Positions 27,382-37,516 are shown, counted from the stretch's first letter. The stretch is DNA of 64,000 nt from Desulfobulbus sp. (GCA_009780825.1 WQZH01000006.1:62001-126000); one strand, 5' to 3'. The notes: generated by a model not told the origin, from the sequence alone. Numbers and translations are program-made.

Positions 27382-28095
27382 TCAATCTCGGCTGCCGCCA
27401 AAAAAACGCAACAACATCAAAAAGAGGTTGATGAAGTCAAGATAGAGGGTCAAGGCGCCGATGATCGCCCCCTTGCGAATGGCGGCATCACCTTGGGTCA
27501 TGATGCCATTCTCGCCGATATTTTTGATCTTCTGCACGTCATAGGCCGTCAATCCAACGAAAACCAGCACGCCGATGGCTGAAATAGCCCAGTAGAGAGC
27601 GGGGCTCTGCAAGAAAATGTTCACCAGTGAGGCCAAAATGATGCCGATCAGCCCCATGAACATGAATGACCCCAGACCAGACAGATCACGTTTGGTGACC
27701 ATGCCATACACCGCCATGGCCGCGAACATGCCGGCGGTCACCAGAAAGGTTGCGGCAATGGAAGCCTTGGCGTAGACGAGAAAGATGGTCGACAGGGTCA
27801 CACCGTTTAAGGCCGAATAACCAACAAAAAGTCCGGTGGCTGTGCCTGGTTGTATCCGCCCGATCCTGGCGGAGAGAAAGAAGACCAGCCCGAGTTCGAC
27901 CAGCACCAGGATGAAGAAAATCGGGCTGGCAATCAGGGCCGAGACCAACCCCGAAGCAGCGACAAAATAGGCCACGAAGCCGGTTATGGCGAGGCCAACG
28001 GCCATCCAGTTAAAGACCTTGGCCAAAAAGACGGTCGAAGCCTGCTGCCTGGCCTGGGCCAAGGTGATGTCGCGCATTTCAATCTGTGTCTGCAT
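27382..28095 (-). CDS. Bax inhibitor-1 / YccA family membrane protein
   Basis: Integral inner-membrane protein of 237 aa with about seven hydrophobic helices. Family marks are FLAKVFNWMAVGLAITGFVAYFV at the start, GYSALNGVTLSTIFLVY and the C-terminal ALTLYLDFINLFLMLLR with its acidic residue (LDFINLF). BI-1 relatives form pH-sensitive calcium leak channels; the bacterial YccA branch binds FtsH. AAGGAG lies upstream of the ATG. No neighbour suggests which role applies. Confidence 0.9.
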   Translation of the reverse strand: MQTQIEMRDITLAQARQQASTVFLAKVFNWMAVGLAITGFVAYFVAASGLVSALIASPIFFILVLVELGLVFFLSARIGRIQPGTATGLFVGYSALNGVTLSTIFLVYAKASIAATFLVTAGMFAAMAVYGMVTKRDLSGLGSFMFMGLIGIILASLVNIFLQSPALYWAISAIGVLVFVGLTAYDVQKIKNIGENGIMTQGDAAIRKGAIIGALTLYLDFINLFLMLLRFFGGSRD

Positions 28096-28478
28096 TACTG
28101 CCTTCTCCTTGATGAATAAATAACGAGAGGTGGGCTCAATGTCTCACTATATAACCATTCTGCCCGGAAAGGCAATACAGACCGAGGCACGCGGAGTCAA
28201 AACCGATTGATCTTCAGGACGGCGCACACCAGAACAGGGCTGCGCCAGTTGTTCGGCTTGACCGATGACAGCGCGAAAACACCTGCCAATTCGCGGCAAA
28301 AAGAGCGGTTTCCTGGTACGCATGGATAAATCGGGAAAACGATGCAGGCCCCATCACCTTCCGGAGTGCCTCCGCGATCATTCTGCAACGATTTCCCACT
28401 ACCTCCCGGCCCGAGAGTCACAAAAGCCCGCCAAGGCTCCAACCCGGGTACCCTCCTTCTCTGTCAGCCCGTACTGTC
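28096..28478. other. 383-bp stretch without a recognisable gene
   Basis: Lies between two minus-strand genes. Short open frames of 60-80 codons exist on both strands but show no family motif or ribosome site. It should contain the promoter of the BI-1 gene, possibly around an AT-rich TATATAA near 28147. No convincing RNA structure or repeat is seen. Confidence 0.45.
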
Positions 28479-30542
28479 TCACCTTGCAAGCGCTTCACGG
28501 ACCTTGGTCGCCAAATCCCTGACGGTAAAAGGCTTGCGGAGAAAATGAATGTTGCCGCCCTCTTGCTCCGGCCTGACAACCGTTTGATCCTCATATCCGG
28601 ACATGTAGAGGGTGTGCATCCCGAGACGCGAATTGCAAAGCAGCTCAGACAATTCTCTGCCGTTTATGGTCGGCATGACCACATCGGTGAGCAGGAGATC
28701 AATCTCGCCGACATGGCTGATGGATCGCTGGATCGCTGCCATGGGATTGGCGGCGGGAAGCACCTCGTAGCCCAGCCCTGTCAGGATGATATTGGCCATT
28801 TCGAGGACGGCCTGATCATCCTCGGCCACCAGAATGGTTTCCCCCCGGCCGCGCGGAATGGCCGCCGCCTGCTCCGGTCCATCTTCGGATACACATACAC
28901 TCTCCTGGGCACGCGGCAGGTAGATGTTGAAGGTCGTCCCCTTGCCCGGCACGCTTTCCACGTCAAGCGAACCGTTATTTTGCTTCACGATTCCGTAGAC
29001 CGTCGCCAATCCCATGCCGACCCCGCGACCGTCCTCCTTGGTGGTGAAAAACGGTTCAAAAATCTTGCCGAGAATGCCATTGTCCATGCCGCAACCATTA
29101 TCGCTAACCGTCAGCAACGCATATTCGCCGGGGATCACATCTAACTGGCTGCCCCAGTTGTCCGCATCAAAACAAACATTCCTGGTTGCAATAGTGATGT
29201 TGCCCATGCCGATGATGGCATCGCGGCTGTTGACTAACAGATTGGCCAGAATCCGATCGATCTGGGTCGGATCGATTTTGACCGGCCAGATATCCGATCC
29301 GGGGCACCAGTGCAACCGAATCTCTTCACCGATCAGCCTGGTCAGTATTTTAAGCATACCGGCCACGGTTTCGTTGAGATCAAGCACCTTGGGGACAACG
29401 ACTTGATGCCGGGCGAAAACCAGCAGTTTTCTGGCCACACCGGCCGAACGTTGCGCGGCATCAAAAATGTCCCGGAAAAAACTGTACTGAGAGGAAGCGG
29501 AATCAGTTTCCGCCAGACCCAGTTGGGCATAGCTGAGAATGACCGTGAGCATGTTGTTAAAATCGTGCGCCACTCCGCCAGCCAGACGGCCAATGGCCTC
29601 CATTTTCTGCGCGTGATTCAGCTGTTCTTCCAGTTTCTTGTGCATGAGTTGCGCATTTCTTTGCTCGGAGATATCCCGAACGACGCACCAGACACCTTCC
29701 TGCTCCCTGGCATCGTTATACAGCAAAAATCCCTCCATCTCGGCGGGGAAAAGACTGCCGTCCTTCCGTTGGTATTCTTTTTCGTAGGCCTCGGAAAATC
29801 CTTTGGCCCGGACCTGATCCCGCAACATGATCGCATCGATCACATGCCACTTTGCCGGCGTCAGGTCGATATAGGTGACAGACCGCAGTTCCTCGGCCGT
29901 ATAACCAATCATCCGTTGAAAAGATGTATTGCTTTCATGGATGCGCCCCTGCATGTCGATGGCAAACACGCCTTCCGTCATGCTCTCGTAAAACTGACGA
30001 AACTTCCACTCGGATGTGCGCAGCGCCTTTTCCGTCATCCGCAGCGCCTTGGTCTCCGCCTCCAGTTGCAGCATCTTCTCTTCGAGCTTACGCACGAGCC
30101 GCTCGTTGTAGAGCTTGAGCACCTGCTCGTCAGGAATGAGATCGGGAAGAGAGTCGCTCGGCGACGAATGCGCTGCCAGCGCCTCGCGGACAACGGCAAG
30201 GAGGTCCTCCGGTTCGCAAGGTTTAACCAGAAAATGGTCAGCGCCTATTTTCATGGCCAACATCTCATCCTGGGGACCTATGTAGGTGGCCGTATAAATG
30301 ACGAATGGAATCCGGCACCATTTTTCGTCTCTTTTCACGGTGCGGCACAATTCGAATCCGTCCATCACCGGCATGAGGATATCGCTGACGATGAGGTCGA
30401 ATTCCATGGAATCAAGTTGAATCAATGCCTCGGCGCCATTGATGGCGGAATGTACCGCATAGCCATTGCCCTTAAGCAGTACCTCGGCGAAATAACGGTG
30501 TTCCTCATGATCATCCACAATGAGGATGCGGTGTTCACTCAT
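28479..30542 (-). CDS. Hybrid sensor histidine kinase (REC-PAS-HisKA-HATPase-REC)
   Basis: Cytoplasmic 687-aa kinase. The N-terminal receiver has the acidic pair VDD and the phosphoacceptor Asp54 (LIVSDILMPVMDG). Then a short coiled coil, a PAS domain at about 175-300, HisKA with GVAHDFNNMLTVI (His near 326), and HATPase (VNSRDAI, DNGCGM, GVGMGLATVYGIV). A second receiver follows (LLLTDVVMPTINGREL). ATG 30542 is chosen because GGAGAC lies 6 nt upstream; the longer frame to 30662 lies within the response-regulator gene. It overlaps that gene by 8 bp and is third in the signalling operon. Confidence 0.9.
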   Translation of the reverse strand: MSEHRILIVDDHEEHRYFAEVLLKGNGYAVHSAINGAEALIQLDSMEFDLIVSDILMPVMDGFELCRTVKRDEKWCRIPFVIYTATYIGPQDEMLAMKIGADHFLVKPCEPEDLLAVVREALAAHSSPSDSLPDLIPDEQVLKLYNERLVRKLEEKMLQLEAETKALRMTEKALRTSEWKFRQFYESMTEGVFAIDMQGRIHESNTSFQRMIGYTAEELRSVTYIDLTPAKWHVIDAIMLRDQVRAKGFSEAYEKEYQRKDGSLFPAEMEGFLLYNDAREQEGVWCVVRDISEQRNAQLMHKKLEEQLNHAQKMEAIGRLAGGVAHDFNNMLTVILSYAQLGLAETDSASSQYSFFRDIFDAAQRSAGVARKLLVFARHQVVVPKVLDLNETVAGMLKILTRLIGEEIRLHWCPGSDIWPVKIDPTQIDRILANLLVNSRDAIIGMGNITIATRNVCFDADNWGSQLDVIPGEYALLTVSDNGCGMDNGILGKIFEPFFTTKEDGRGVGMGLATVYGIVKQNNGSLDVESVPGKGTTFNIYLPRAQESVCVSEDGPEQAAAIPRGRGETILVAEDDQAVLEMANIILTGLGYEVLPAANPMAAIQRSISHVGEIDLLLTDVVMPTINGRELSELLCNSRLGMHTLYMSGYEDQTVVRPEQEGGNIHFLRKPFTVRDLATKVREALAR

Positions 30543-30924
30543 CGACTGTCTCCATATTTCCCGACAGGTAACGCCTGATTTCGGCGACAAAGGTATCGGG
30601 GTTGATCGGTTTTTCGATATAACCGGTGGCGCCGGCGGCCAGAATCTGCTCCCGGTCGCCAACCATGGCGTACGAGGTCACGGCAATAATCGGTACCCCA
30701 TCGAAGCGCGGACGCTTCCTCAATGCGGCTGCCACGGCGTATCCGTTCATTTTCGGCAATTGAACATCCAGCAGAATGGCCTGTGGATCGCATTGCAGGG
30801 CCATGGCGACACCTGCTTCGCCGTCCCCGGCCGCGATAACGGAGAATCCATGTTTTTCCAGCAAGAACCGCATCAGATACAGATTCTGTTCGTTATCCTC
30901 TATGATCAGCAAGCGGTTGTTCAT
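30535..30924 (-). CDS. Single-domain response regulator (DivK/CheY-like)
   Basis: A 129-aa receiver with Asp9/Asp10-type acidic pair (LIIEDNEQN), phosphoacceptor Asp53 (AILLDVQLPKMNG), the conserved Thr/Ser (VTSYAM) and Lys (YIEKPINP). There is no output domain, so it probably relays phosphate between the two kinases flanking it. ATG 30924 has a perfect AGGAGGT 5 nt upstream. It overlaps the upstream sensor gene by 32 bp and the downstream hybrid kinase by 8 bp. Confidence 0.92.
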   Translation of the reverse strand: MNNRLLIIEDNEQNLYLMRFLLEKHGFSVIAAGDGEAGVAMALQCDPQAILLDVQLPKMNGYAVAAALRKRPRFDGVPIIAVTSYAMVGDREQILAAGATGYIEKPINPDTFVAEIRRYLSGNMETVDE

Positions 30925-33838
30925 TCCGTACCTCCTGATATCTGTGAGGCAAGCGTATGGTAAAGGTGCTCCCGCGCCCCCATTGACTTGTTGCAGCAAT
31001 GGACCCACCCATTAATTCGACCATTTTCTGACAGATGGGCAAACCGAGACCAGTTCCTTCGTGCTTGCGGGCCACCCCGGACTCAATCTGGTAAAACGGC
31101 CGGAAAAGATGTTCGATCTTTTCCGGTTGTATGCCGATGCCGGTATCGGTGACCGACAGCAAATAGTCCCCGTTTTCCTCGCGGCAGGCAATGCTCACCC
31201 ATCCCTGTTCGGTGAACTTGACCGCGTTGTTGAGCAGATTCAGCAGTACCTGTTCCAGCCGGCGCTGATCGGCAACGATCTCGCCAGCGCTGTCTTCGAT
31301 CTCCATCCTCAGTTCGATCGCTTTTTGTTCCGCCAGAGGGGCGATGAGTTTGACCGCTTTTTCGATCGATGCACTCAAGGCAAAGGAGGTGATGGCTAAT
31401 TCCAACTGGCCGGCGCTGATCTTCGAGATATCGAGCACGTCGTTGATCAGAGCCAGAAGATGACGGGCGCTCTTCTGCACCATGCCCATCTGCTTGTGCT
31501 GTTCGGGATTGAGCGGTCCCGCCAATTCTTGCAGCATGATCCCGGTAAAACCGATGATCGAGTTCAGGGGGGTGCGTAGTTCGTGCGACATGGTGGCGAG
31601 AAAGGTCGACTTGCCCCGGTCGGCCTCCTGGGCTGCCTCCAAGGCCTGCCGCAATTTCTCCATGACCTCGTGTTCATCCGTAATGTCTTCAATGATTCCG
31701 ACCATCCCCTTGAAGGGTTCGTTGGAATCGTAGGCGCACAAATTCAACCGGGCCCAAAACGGCGAACCGTCCTGGCGGACAATTTGCATTTCTTCCTTGT
31801 AACAGGCCTTCTCGCTGACTACGTGAGTATACGCTTGCTGCCCGAAACGGATATACTCTTGCTCATCCGTATATAACATGCTGATCGGCTTCCCGATAAG
31901 CTCTCCCGAGGGGTAGCCGGTCATTTCCTCGAATTTCCGGTTGCAATGGTGGATGATTCGCTCCTTGAGCAGAACAATGCCAGCACTTGCCGACTCGAAA
32001 ATGGCGCGTTGCTCGTCGTTGACGGCCGCCAGTTCCGCTGTTCGTTCGGCCACCCGCTGCTCCAGGGTTTCAGCTTGCCGGCGCAAATGTTCATTGAGGA
32101 GACGAATCTGTTCTTCCGCCTGCCTGCGTTCAGTGATATCGGAGCCAATACTGAGGATCTCTTTCACTTTTCCCCCGGCATCCGTCACCATCTTGTTGGT
32201 CCAGTCGATCCAGACGCGTTCGCCGTCACGGCGCATGTTCTCGTTACTGCTCCGCGCAAACCTCTGCGGGTTGTCGGTGATCTCATCCATCAATGTTCGG
32301 AGATCGCGACCATCTGCTCCGCATTCCGGCACCAGGGTGCCGACGACGTGCCGACCGATGAGTTCCGTGGCGGTATAGCCGAAAAACCGCAGTCCGAATT
32401 CATTGAGAAATGTGATCCGGCCATTGGGCAGCCACCGTAAGATGATGGAATTGGCCAGCATGACCAATTCCCGATACTCCCGTTCGCTTGCCCGCAGCGC
32501 CTCTTCGGTCTTTTTCTGTTCACTGATGTCGCGCAAGGTTTCAATCGCGCCGCTCCGCCTGCCGTCCTGCTCATACAGAGGGGACGCCACTCCCCACAAA
32601 TAGCTCCCCTGACTGGCGCTCGGCTTGGAGTATGTGGTTCCCGCGCAGGTCCTATTCTTCGTGCGATACAAACGGGTATAGGTCGCTTCAATCGCAGCAT
32701 CGGGCTGATCCAGCAGATCGATCAGCACCGGACGCCGCTTGCCAAAAAACGCCTCGCCATAGGCATAATCCCCTTGGCCAATGATCTGGTCTTTCCTGAC
32801 CCCGGTCATCGCCTCGCATGCCTGGTTCCAGACAATGACCCGCTTGTGCTCGTCGATGACAAAGGTCGGGTCGGGCAGAAAATCGATGATGTCCATAAAC
32901 CGCTGCTGGAGTGCCCGTCTTTCCGTGTTTTCCCGCTTCAGTTCCTGAGTTCTGACGTTGACCTGGCACTTCAGAATCATACTGACAGCAATGCTGACCA
33001 GCAAAAAACCAAGCATGCCCGCCCCCACGATCTGCACCCAGATCGGCAGGGAAAACGTGGTCGGCCCATTGGCCAGGCGATGCAACGCGTCGTAATAAAG
33101 CGACCTCTGGTCCTTTTTCAACTCGGCAAGATGCCGGTCGATGGCGGCCAGCAGTTGTTTGGGGTCACCTTTGGTCGCGGCATAAAATAGGGGGATGGGA
33201 TCGAACAGCACATCCGTCTCTTTGAGATGGTATTTTCCTGCACTCCACTTCCCATGATACCGGCTGGTGATGAGTGCATCCGCCTTGCCGTCCGCAATCA
33301 TGGCAAACATGGTAGGATAATCGGGCACGGCGATCAGGGTGACGTTCAACTCGAAACCTTGACTCAGCCGGATAAACGACTGCTCCTGTGCCGATTGCGC
33401 CAGCACAAGGATGCGCTTACCGTTTAATTCCACGACGGAATGAATGCGTTGCCATTGCGGCGTATACAACTGGAACCAAGATGACAGAACCGAGACGTCA
33501 GGGAAGGCGTAGCGTCGCGCTCTCTCTTCTGTACGGGCTATGTCGGCCACCAGGTCGATCTCGCCCCGCTCAAGACGATCCAGATTGTCCGCCCATTTGC
33601 CGACCACATACTGCACATGCCATCCTTCTTTCCTCGCTATGTCTTCGATGAGTTCAACATAGATGCCGGCAGGCTTGCCGGAGGAATCAATGGTAATCTT
33701 CGGCGGGACTTCATGGAGCCCGACACGAACAGTTCGACTATCCGCCTGAAGGGGTTGGGAAACGAGCAGGAACGCGAGCGCACAGACAATCGGAACAACA
33801 CGGTAGAAGAGAGGGGCCGGACATGTGCTGCGGGCCAT
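30893..33838 (-). CDS. BvgS-like sensor kinase with periplasmic SBP domain and three PAS domains
   Basis: A 981-aa membrane sensor. It starts with an export signal (VVPIVCALAFLLVSQPLQADS) and a periplasmic solute-binding protein family 3 domain (about 35-255; VRVGLHEVPPKITID, GEIDLVADIARTEERA). One membrane helix follows near 275-295 (IWVQIVGAGMLGFLLVSIAVS), then three PAS domains and HisKA with FLATMSHELRTPLNSIIGF (His near residue 750). HATPase follows (NLLNNAVKFTE, DTGIGI, GTGLGLPICQKMVE). There is no receiver of its own; the next gene supplies one. ATG 33838 is preferred with GAAGGT upstream. The ligand is unknown, probably an amino acid or other small solute. Confidence 0.9.
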   Translation of the reverse strand: MARSTCPAPLFYRVVPIVCALAFLLVSQPLQADSRTVRVGLHEVPPKITIDSSGKPAGIYVELIEDIARKEGWHVQYVVGKWADNLDRLERGEIDLVADIARTEERARRYAFPDVSVLSSWFQLYTPQWQRIHSVVELNGKRILVLAQSAQEQSFIRLSQGFELNVTLIAVPDYPTMFAMIADGKADALITSRYHGKWSAGKYHLKETDVLFDPIPLFYAATKGDPKQLLAAIDRHLAELKKDQRSLYYDALHRLANGPTTFSLPIWVQIVGAGMLGFLLVSIAVSMILKCQVNVRTQELKRENTERRALQQRFMDIIDFLPDPTFVIDEHKRVIVWNQACEAMTGVRKDQIIGQGDYAYGEAFFGKRRPVLIDLLDQPDAAIEATYTRLYRTKNRTCAGTTYSKPSASQGSYLWGVASPLYEQDGRRSGAIETLRDISEQKKTEEALRASEREYRELVMLANSIILRWLPNGRITFLNEFGLRFFGYTATELIGRHVVGTLVPECGADGRDLRTLMDEITDNPQRFARSSNENMRRDGERVWIDWTNKMVTDAGGKVKEILSIGSDITERRQAEEQIRLLNEHLRRQAETLEQRVAERTAELAAVNDEQRAIFESASAGIVLLKERIIHHCNRKFEEMTGYPSGELIGKPISMLYTDEQEYIRFGQQAYTHVVSEKACYKEEMQIVRQDGSPFWARLNLCAYDSNEPFKGMVGIIEDITDEHEVMEKLRQALEAAQEADRGKSTFLATMSHELRTPLNSIIGFTGIMLQELAGPLNPEQHKQMGMVQKSARHLLALINDVLDISKISAGQLELAITSFALSASIEKAVKLIAPLAEQKAIELRMEIEDSAGEIVADQRRLEQVLLNLLNNAVKFTEQGWVSIACREENGDYLLSVTDTGIGIQPEKIEHLFRPFYQIESGVARKHEGTGLGLPICQKMVELMGGSIAATSQWGRGSTFTIRLPHRYQEVRNEQPLADHRG

Positions 33839-34064
33839 GCGGGATACCTTCAGGAAGCGGACACACTGAATCTTGCCGGGATCAGGGCAGTTCGATGGAT
33901 GTGGAACTCTCACAGGGATATTGTACTGTATTGCGGGACCGAACCAAAATAGATTGACGATCTCAGGCGTCTCATTGTGATGTTTTCGTTACCACGTCCC
34001 GCGCCACTGATATGGTTATCGCGATTGTCGTCTTTTAGGGATGCACAGGATCGCGGATAGCCCC

Positions 34065-35276
34065 TCAGTCCCCGACCGGATGATCCTGCTTGGTGGGAAG
34101 CCGGGCCAACACCGAAACGAAGGCCAGCGCCGCGAACAGCAGCAGGCCAATGAACCCGATCACTCCCTGCCAGCCGGCGTCTGCCCAGCAGAATCCACCG
34201 GCAGTGCCGGCAATACTGGAACCGAGGTAGTAGAAAAAGAGATAGAGCGCTGCGGCCTGGGCCTTGGCGGTTTTGGCATGTCGTCCCACCCAGGTCGAGG
34301 CAATGGTATGCGTTCCGAAAAAACCACAGGTAAACACGGCGATTCCTACAATCACCAGGGCAAGTGGTCTTGCCAGGGTAATGACGATACCGGTGAGCAT
34401 GATCGCCACACAGACCCGGATGGTGCGAAACCGGCCAAAGCGATTGACCAGTTTGTTCACCGAAGAAGAAACGTAGGCGCCCAAGAGATAGGTGAGGAAG
34501 ATCAGGCTGACCGCAGTTTGGCTCAACCCGTACTCCTCACCGAGCAGATGGAAGGTGATGTAATTGAAAAGGGTGACAAAGCTTCCCATCACCGTAAAGG
34601 AAATGCCGTACAGGCACAGCAGATGCGGGTCACGCACCTGCTGGAGCACAGAGGTAAAGAAATAACGGTTCTCGAATGAGCGGCGGCGAAAGTTGGCCGA
34701 GGGCGGAAGATTCCAGGCAAAGTAGATGCTGAGCCCTAAAGAGATCCCGCCCACCAACCCCAACGCCGTGTTCCAGGAAAAATAATCGGTCACCGCGGCG
34801 GTGAACAGCCGCCCCGACATGCCGCCAAGGGCATTGCCGCTGATGTACAATCCCATGGCTGTGCCGACGGTGGCGGGTTCGATTTCTTCACCCAGATACG
34901 CCATGGCCACAGGCGGCAGACCGGCGAGCGCTATTCCCTGGACAAAGCGCAGCAACACCAGGGATGAAAACGAAGAGCTGAACGCGCTCAACAGCGCCAG
35001 GATCGACGTCAGAAACAGGGAGTACATCATCACCGGCTTGCGGCCCAACGTCTCCGACAGCGTGCCGGCAAGCAACATGGCCACCGCCAAAGTGAAGCAG
35101 GCAACCGAGAGCGGCAGGCTGGCCCAGGCTGGGCGGATACCGAACTCGCGCGCGAATTCCGGCAGCAACGGCTGTACGTCGTACAGGGTGATGAAGGTGA
35201 CGAAGCCAGCGGCAAAAAGCGCCAGATTGACCTTGCGAAATGCAATGGATCCGCTTTGAATGCGTGGGCTGTTCAT
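34065..35276 (-). CDS. MFS transporter, YnfM-like
   Basis: Twelve-helix major facilitator, 403 aa. It has FITLYDVQPLLPEFAREFGI at helix 1, the loop 2-3 motif GTLSETLGRKPVM and RFVQGIALAGLPPVAMAYLGEE, matching the YnfM/arabinose-efflux-like group. The substrate is probably a drug or metabolite for export. It is divergent from a LysR regulator whose binding site lies in the shared 120-bp gap, so it is the likely regulon target. Confidence 0.88.
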   Translation of the reverse strand: MNSPRIQSGSIAFRKVNLALFAAGFVTFITLYDVQPLLPEFAREFGIRPAWASLPLSVACFTLAVAMLLAGTLSETLGRKPVMMYSLFLTSILALLSAFSSSFSSLVLLRFVQGIALAGLPPVAMAYLGEEIEPATVGTAMGLYISGNALGGMSGRLFTAAVTDYFSWNTALGLVGGISLGLSIYFAWNLPPSANFRRRSFENRYFFTSVLQQVRDPHLLCLYGISFTVMGSFVTLFNYITFHLLGEEYGLSQTAVSLIFLTYLLGAYVSSSVNKLVNRFGRFRTIRVCVAIMLTGIVITLARPLALVIVGIAVFTCGFFGTHTIASTWVGRHAKTAKAQAAALYLFFYYLGSSIAGTAGGFCWADAGWQGVIGFIGLLLFAALAFVSVLARLPTKQDHPVGD

Positions 35277-35360
35277 GGTGCCTGACCCGCCTCAACAGGA
35301 CATTCTTCTTATTGGCGCTTGAATATACTCTCTCTTTGATATAAGGAAAATATATAAAAA

Positions 35361-35375
35361 TTATCATTTCGATAA
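35361..35375. promoter_or_regulatory. LysR-type operator between the MFS and LysR genes
   Basis: TTATC-ATTTC-GATAA is a perfect inverted repeat matching the T-N11-A LysR box. It is 22 bp before the lysR start and about 85 bp from the transporter start, in an AT-rich divergent promoter region. Confidence 0.6.
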
Positions 35376-35396
35376 CCAAATATTATCTGAATACCC

Positions 35397-36290
35397 GTGA
35401 ATATCCGCCAGTTGCAATTCTTCATCGAGGTCGCCCGGCACAAAAATTTCACCAAGGCGGCAGAAGCGCTCAACATCGTCCAGCCCGCAGTGAGCATGGC
35501 GATCAGGCAGTTGGAAGAAGAGATGGAGTTGACCCTGTTCAACCGGAGCAATCGGCAGGTGTCATTGACTGCAGAAGGGGTGGTGCTCCTTGCCCACGCC
35601 AAGCGTATCTTGGAAGACTTTCAGGCAGCATCCATGGAGATGGCGGACCTGAAGGGGTTGCAAAAGGGAGAAGTGCGTCTGGGGATCCCGCCGATGATGA
35701 GCACCTACTTCTTTCCGTCCATTATCCTTGAGTTCAACAGGATGCACCCTCACTTACAGTTGACGGTTTTGGGGGAAGGAACGGGCAATATCCAACAGAA
35801 GATCAACTCAGGGGATCTGGACATGGGCGTGATTGCCGGTGGACAGGCTCCGGAGAGCTTAGAGGTCCGCCATATCCTGCGCGAGGAGATAGTGGCGTGC
35901 ATCCCGGCCGGCCACCCTTTTACCATGCGGCAATCGATCACCATCCAAGAGTTCGCCGCTCAACCGCTGATCATGTTCAACCAGGGATACTACCAGCGGG
36001 AAATGCTTTTGGAGTTTTTCCTCAAAATCCCCGACGTTCAGCCCCAGGTGGTCTTCGAAACCAACCTTTTTTCCCTGGTCAAATCTCTGGTCAAGCGGGG
36101 ATTGGGCGTTGCCACGCTCCTCAGGATGGTGGCCGAGGACGACCACGATCTCTCTGCCGTCTCCTTTGACCCGCCGCTCCACCTCGATCTGATGCTGGCC
36201 TGGAAGAAAGGCGCGTATCTCTCCCATGCCAACAAAGCCTTCGTTGATTTCCTCATGGCCCAGTTGCAAATGTATGGCGATCAGCGATGA
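35397..36290 (+). CDS. LysR family transcriptional regulator
   Basis: A 297-aa LysR protein. The winged helix-turn-helix is at residues 1-60 (MNIRQLQFFIEVARHKNFTKAAEALNIVQPAVSMAIRQLEEEM) and the effector-binding domain follows (GEVRLGIPPMMSTYFFP onward). It starts with GTG at 35397. It is divergent from the MFS gene and most likely controls it, activating on an unknown ligand and repressing itself through the box at 35361-35375. Confidence 0.93.
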   Translation: MNIRQLQFFIEVARHKNFTKAAEALNIVQPAVSMAIRQLEEEMELTLFNRSNRQVSLTAEGVVLLAHAKRILEDFQAASMEMADLKGLQKGEVRLGIPPMMSTYFFPSIILEFNRMHPHLQLTVLGEGTGNIQQKINSGDLDMGVIAGGQAPESLEVRHILREEIVACIPAGHPFTMRQSITIQEFAAQPLIMFNQGYYQREMLLEFFLKIPDVQPQVVFETNLFSLVKSLVKRGLGVATLLRMVAEDDHDLSAVSFDPPLHLDLMLAWKKGAYLSHANKAFVDFLMAQLQMYGDQR

Positions 36291-36391
36291 GAAAGGATAG
36301 CGTCGATGGGCGTAAACTGCCCACGCCCGTTGCCGGCAGAAGGAACCAGTCGCGCCGACACAGATTCTTCAGACAAATGGTTTGAACACCT

Positions 36392-37516
36392 ATGCGCCTT
36401 ACCATCGCAGCTCTTGCTCTCTTTGTCTATATCGTCGCAAGCCTGATCTGGCGGCTGCCCTATCGGCCATGGGTAAAGACCGCCGCCAGTTGCCTCTTGT
36501 TTGCGGTCGGGTTCAAATTCTTTTGGTACGAGAAGATCGGCGGGTCGTTCATTGCCCCGGACTTTCCGCTTTTTCTGCTTTTGATCATGGAGTTTTTGTA
36601 CAACGCCATGGTCATCCTCGCGTTCCTGCTGCTGGTCAAAGATTGCCTGGCCCTGCTGTTGCTCGTGAGCCGGTGGTTGGGCAGCTCCTGGCACCTGCCG
36701 TTTACTCCGGCCATACGAGGAAGGGGCTTGCTCGGTATGGCCCTCGCGCTTTCCTTGTTCGGCACCTGGCAATCCATGCAGGTGCCCGAGGTGCATACCG
36801 TGGAAATTCCTTTGCCCGGACTGCCGGCGGAGTTGGATGGTTTTTCAATAATCCAGCTGTCCGACATCCATATGAGGCCACTGTTGAAAAAAGGCGCATG
36901 GCTGCAGGAGGTGGTCAAAAGAACGAACGGGCTTGCCGCTGATCTCATTGTCTTGACCGGCGACATGGTTGACGGCTCACCGGCAGCTCTGCACCGAGAC
37001 ATCGCTCCTCTTCGGACACTGCACGCCAAATATGGCGTATATGGCATTGCCGGCAACCACGAATATTATTTTGGCGTCCACCAATGGTTATCGGCTTTCA
37101 AGGATCTCGGCATCGTCATGCTGCCGAATGCCTACCGTACTTTTTCGATACAGGGGAAAAACCTGGTGCTCGCCGGAGTAACGGATCCGGTGGCGTCGAG
37201 ATTCGAAGAGGCCGGACCGGATTACAGGTTTCTGCACACGCTCCCAGCCGGCATCCGCGTGCTTCTCCAACACCGGCCCTCCGGTAGATCAGGCAACGAT
37301 GGCATCGCTCTCCAGCTTTCCGGTCATACCCACGGAGGCCAACTGTTTTTTCTCAAATGGCTGGTAGCCTTGTTCAATGGCGGTCTGGTCGATGGACTCT
37401 ATGACGTGAACGGTTCAAAGCTGTACGTCAGTTCGGGCACAGGCGTATGGGGCGGATTTTCTTGCCGCCTCGGGGTGCCATCTGAAATTGCCCGCATCAT
37501 TCTCCGCCGGCAATAA
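36392..37516 (+). CDS. Membrane-anchored metallophosphoesterase (YkuE-like)
   Basis: A 374-aa protein with about four N-terminal membrane helices (residues 1-125) followed by a calcineurin-like phosphoesterase. Metal-binding motifs are all present: QLSDIHM, LTGDMVDG, GIAGNHEYYFG, LLQHRPS and SGHTHGGQ. Members of this group act on membrane-linked phosphoesters such as UDP-sugar lipids or nucleotides; the substrate is not deducible. A weak ribosome site precedes the ATG. It follows the lysR gene by 100 bp on the same strand. Confidence 0.87.
   Translation: MRLTIAALALFVYIVASLIWRLPYRPWVKTAASCLLFAVGFKFFWYEKIGGSFIAPDFPLFLLLIMEFLYNAMVILAFLLLVKDCLALLLLVSRWLGSSWHLPFTPAIRGRGLLGMALALSLFGTWQSMQVPEVHTVEIPLPGLPAELDGFSIIQLSDIHMRPLLKKGAWLQEVVKRTNGLAADLIVLTGDMVDGSPAALHRDIAPLRTLHAKYGVYGIAGNHEYYFGVHQWLSAFKDLGIVMLPNAYRTFSIQGKNLVLAGVTDPVASRFEEAGPDYRFLHTLPAGIRVLLQHRPSGRSGNDGIALQLSGHTHGGQLFFLKWLVALFNGGLVDGLYDVNGSKLYVSSGTGVWGGFSCRLGVPSEIARIILRRQ

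Noticed and set aside
34065..36290. MFS/LysR pair as part of the neighbouring two-component system
   Set aside because: A gap and separate divergent promoters lie between them, and the transporter has its own LysR box, so no link to the kinase operon is visible.
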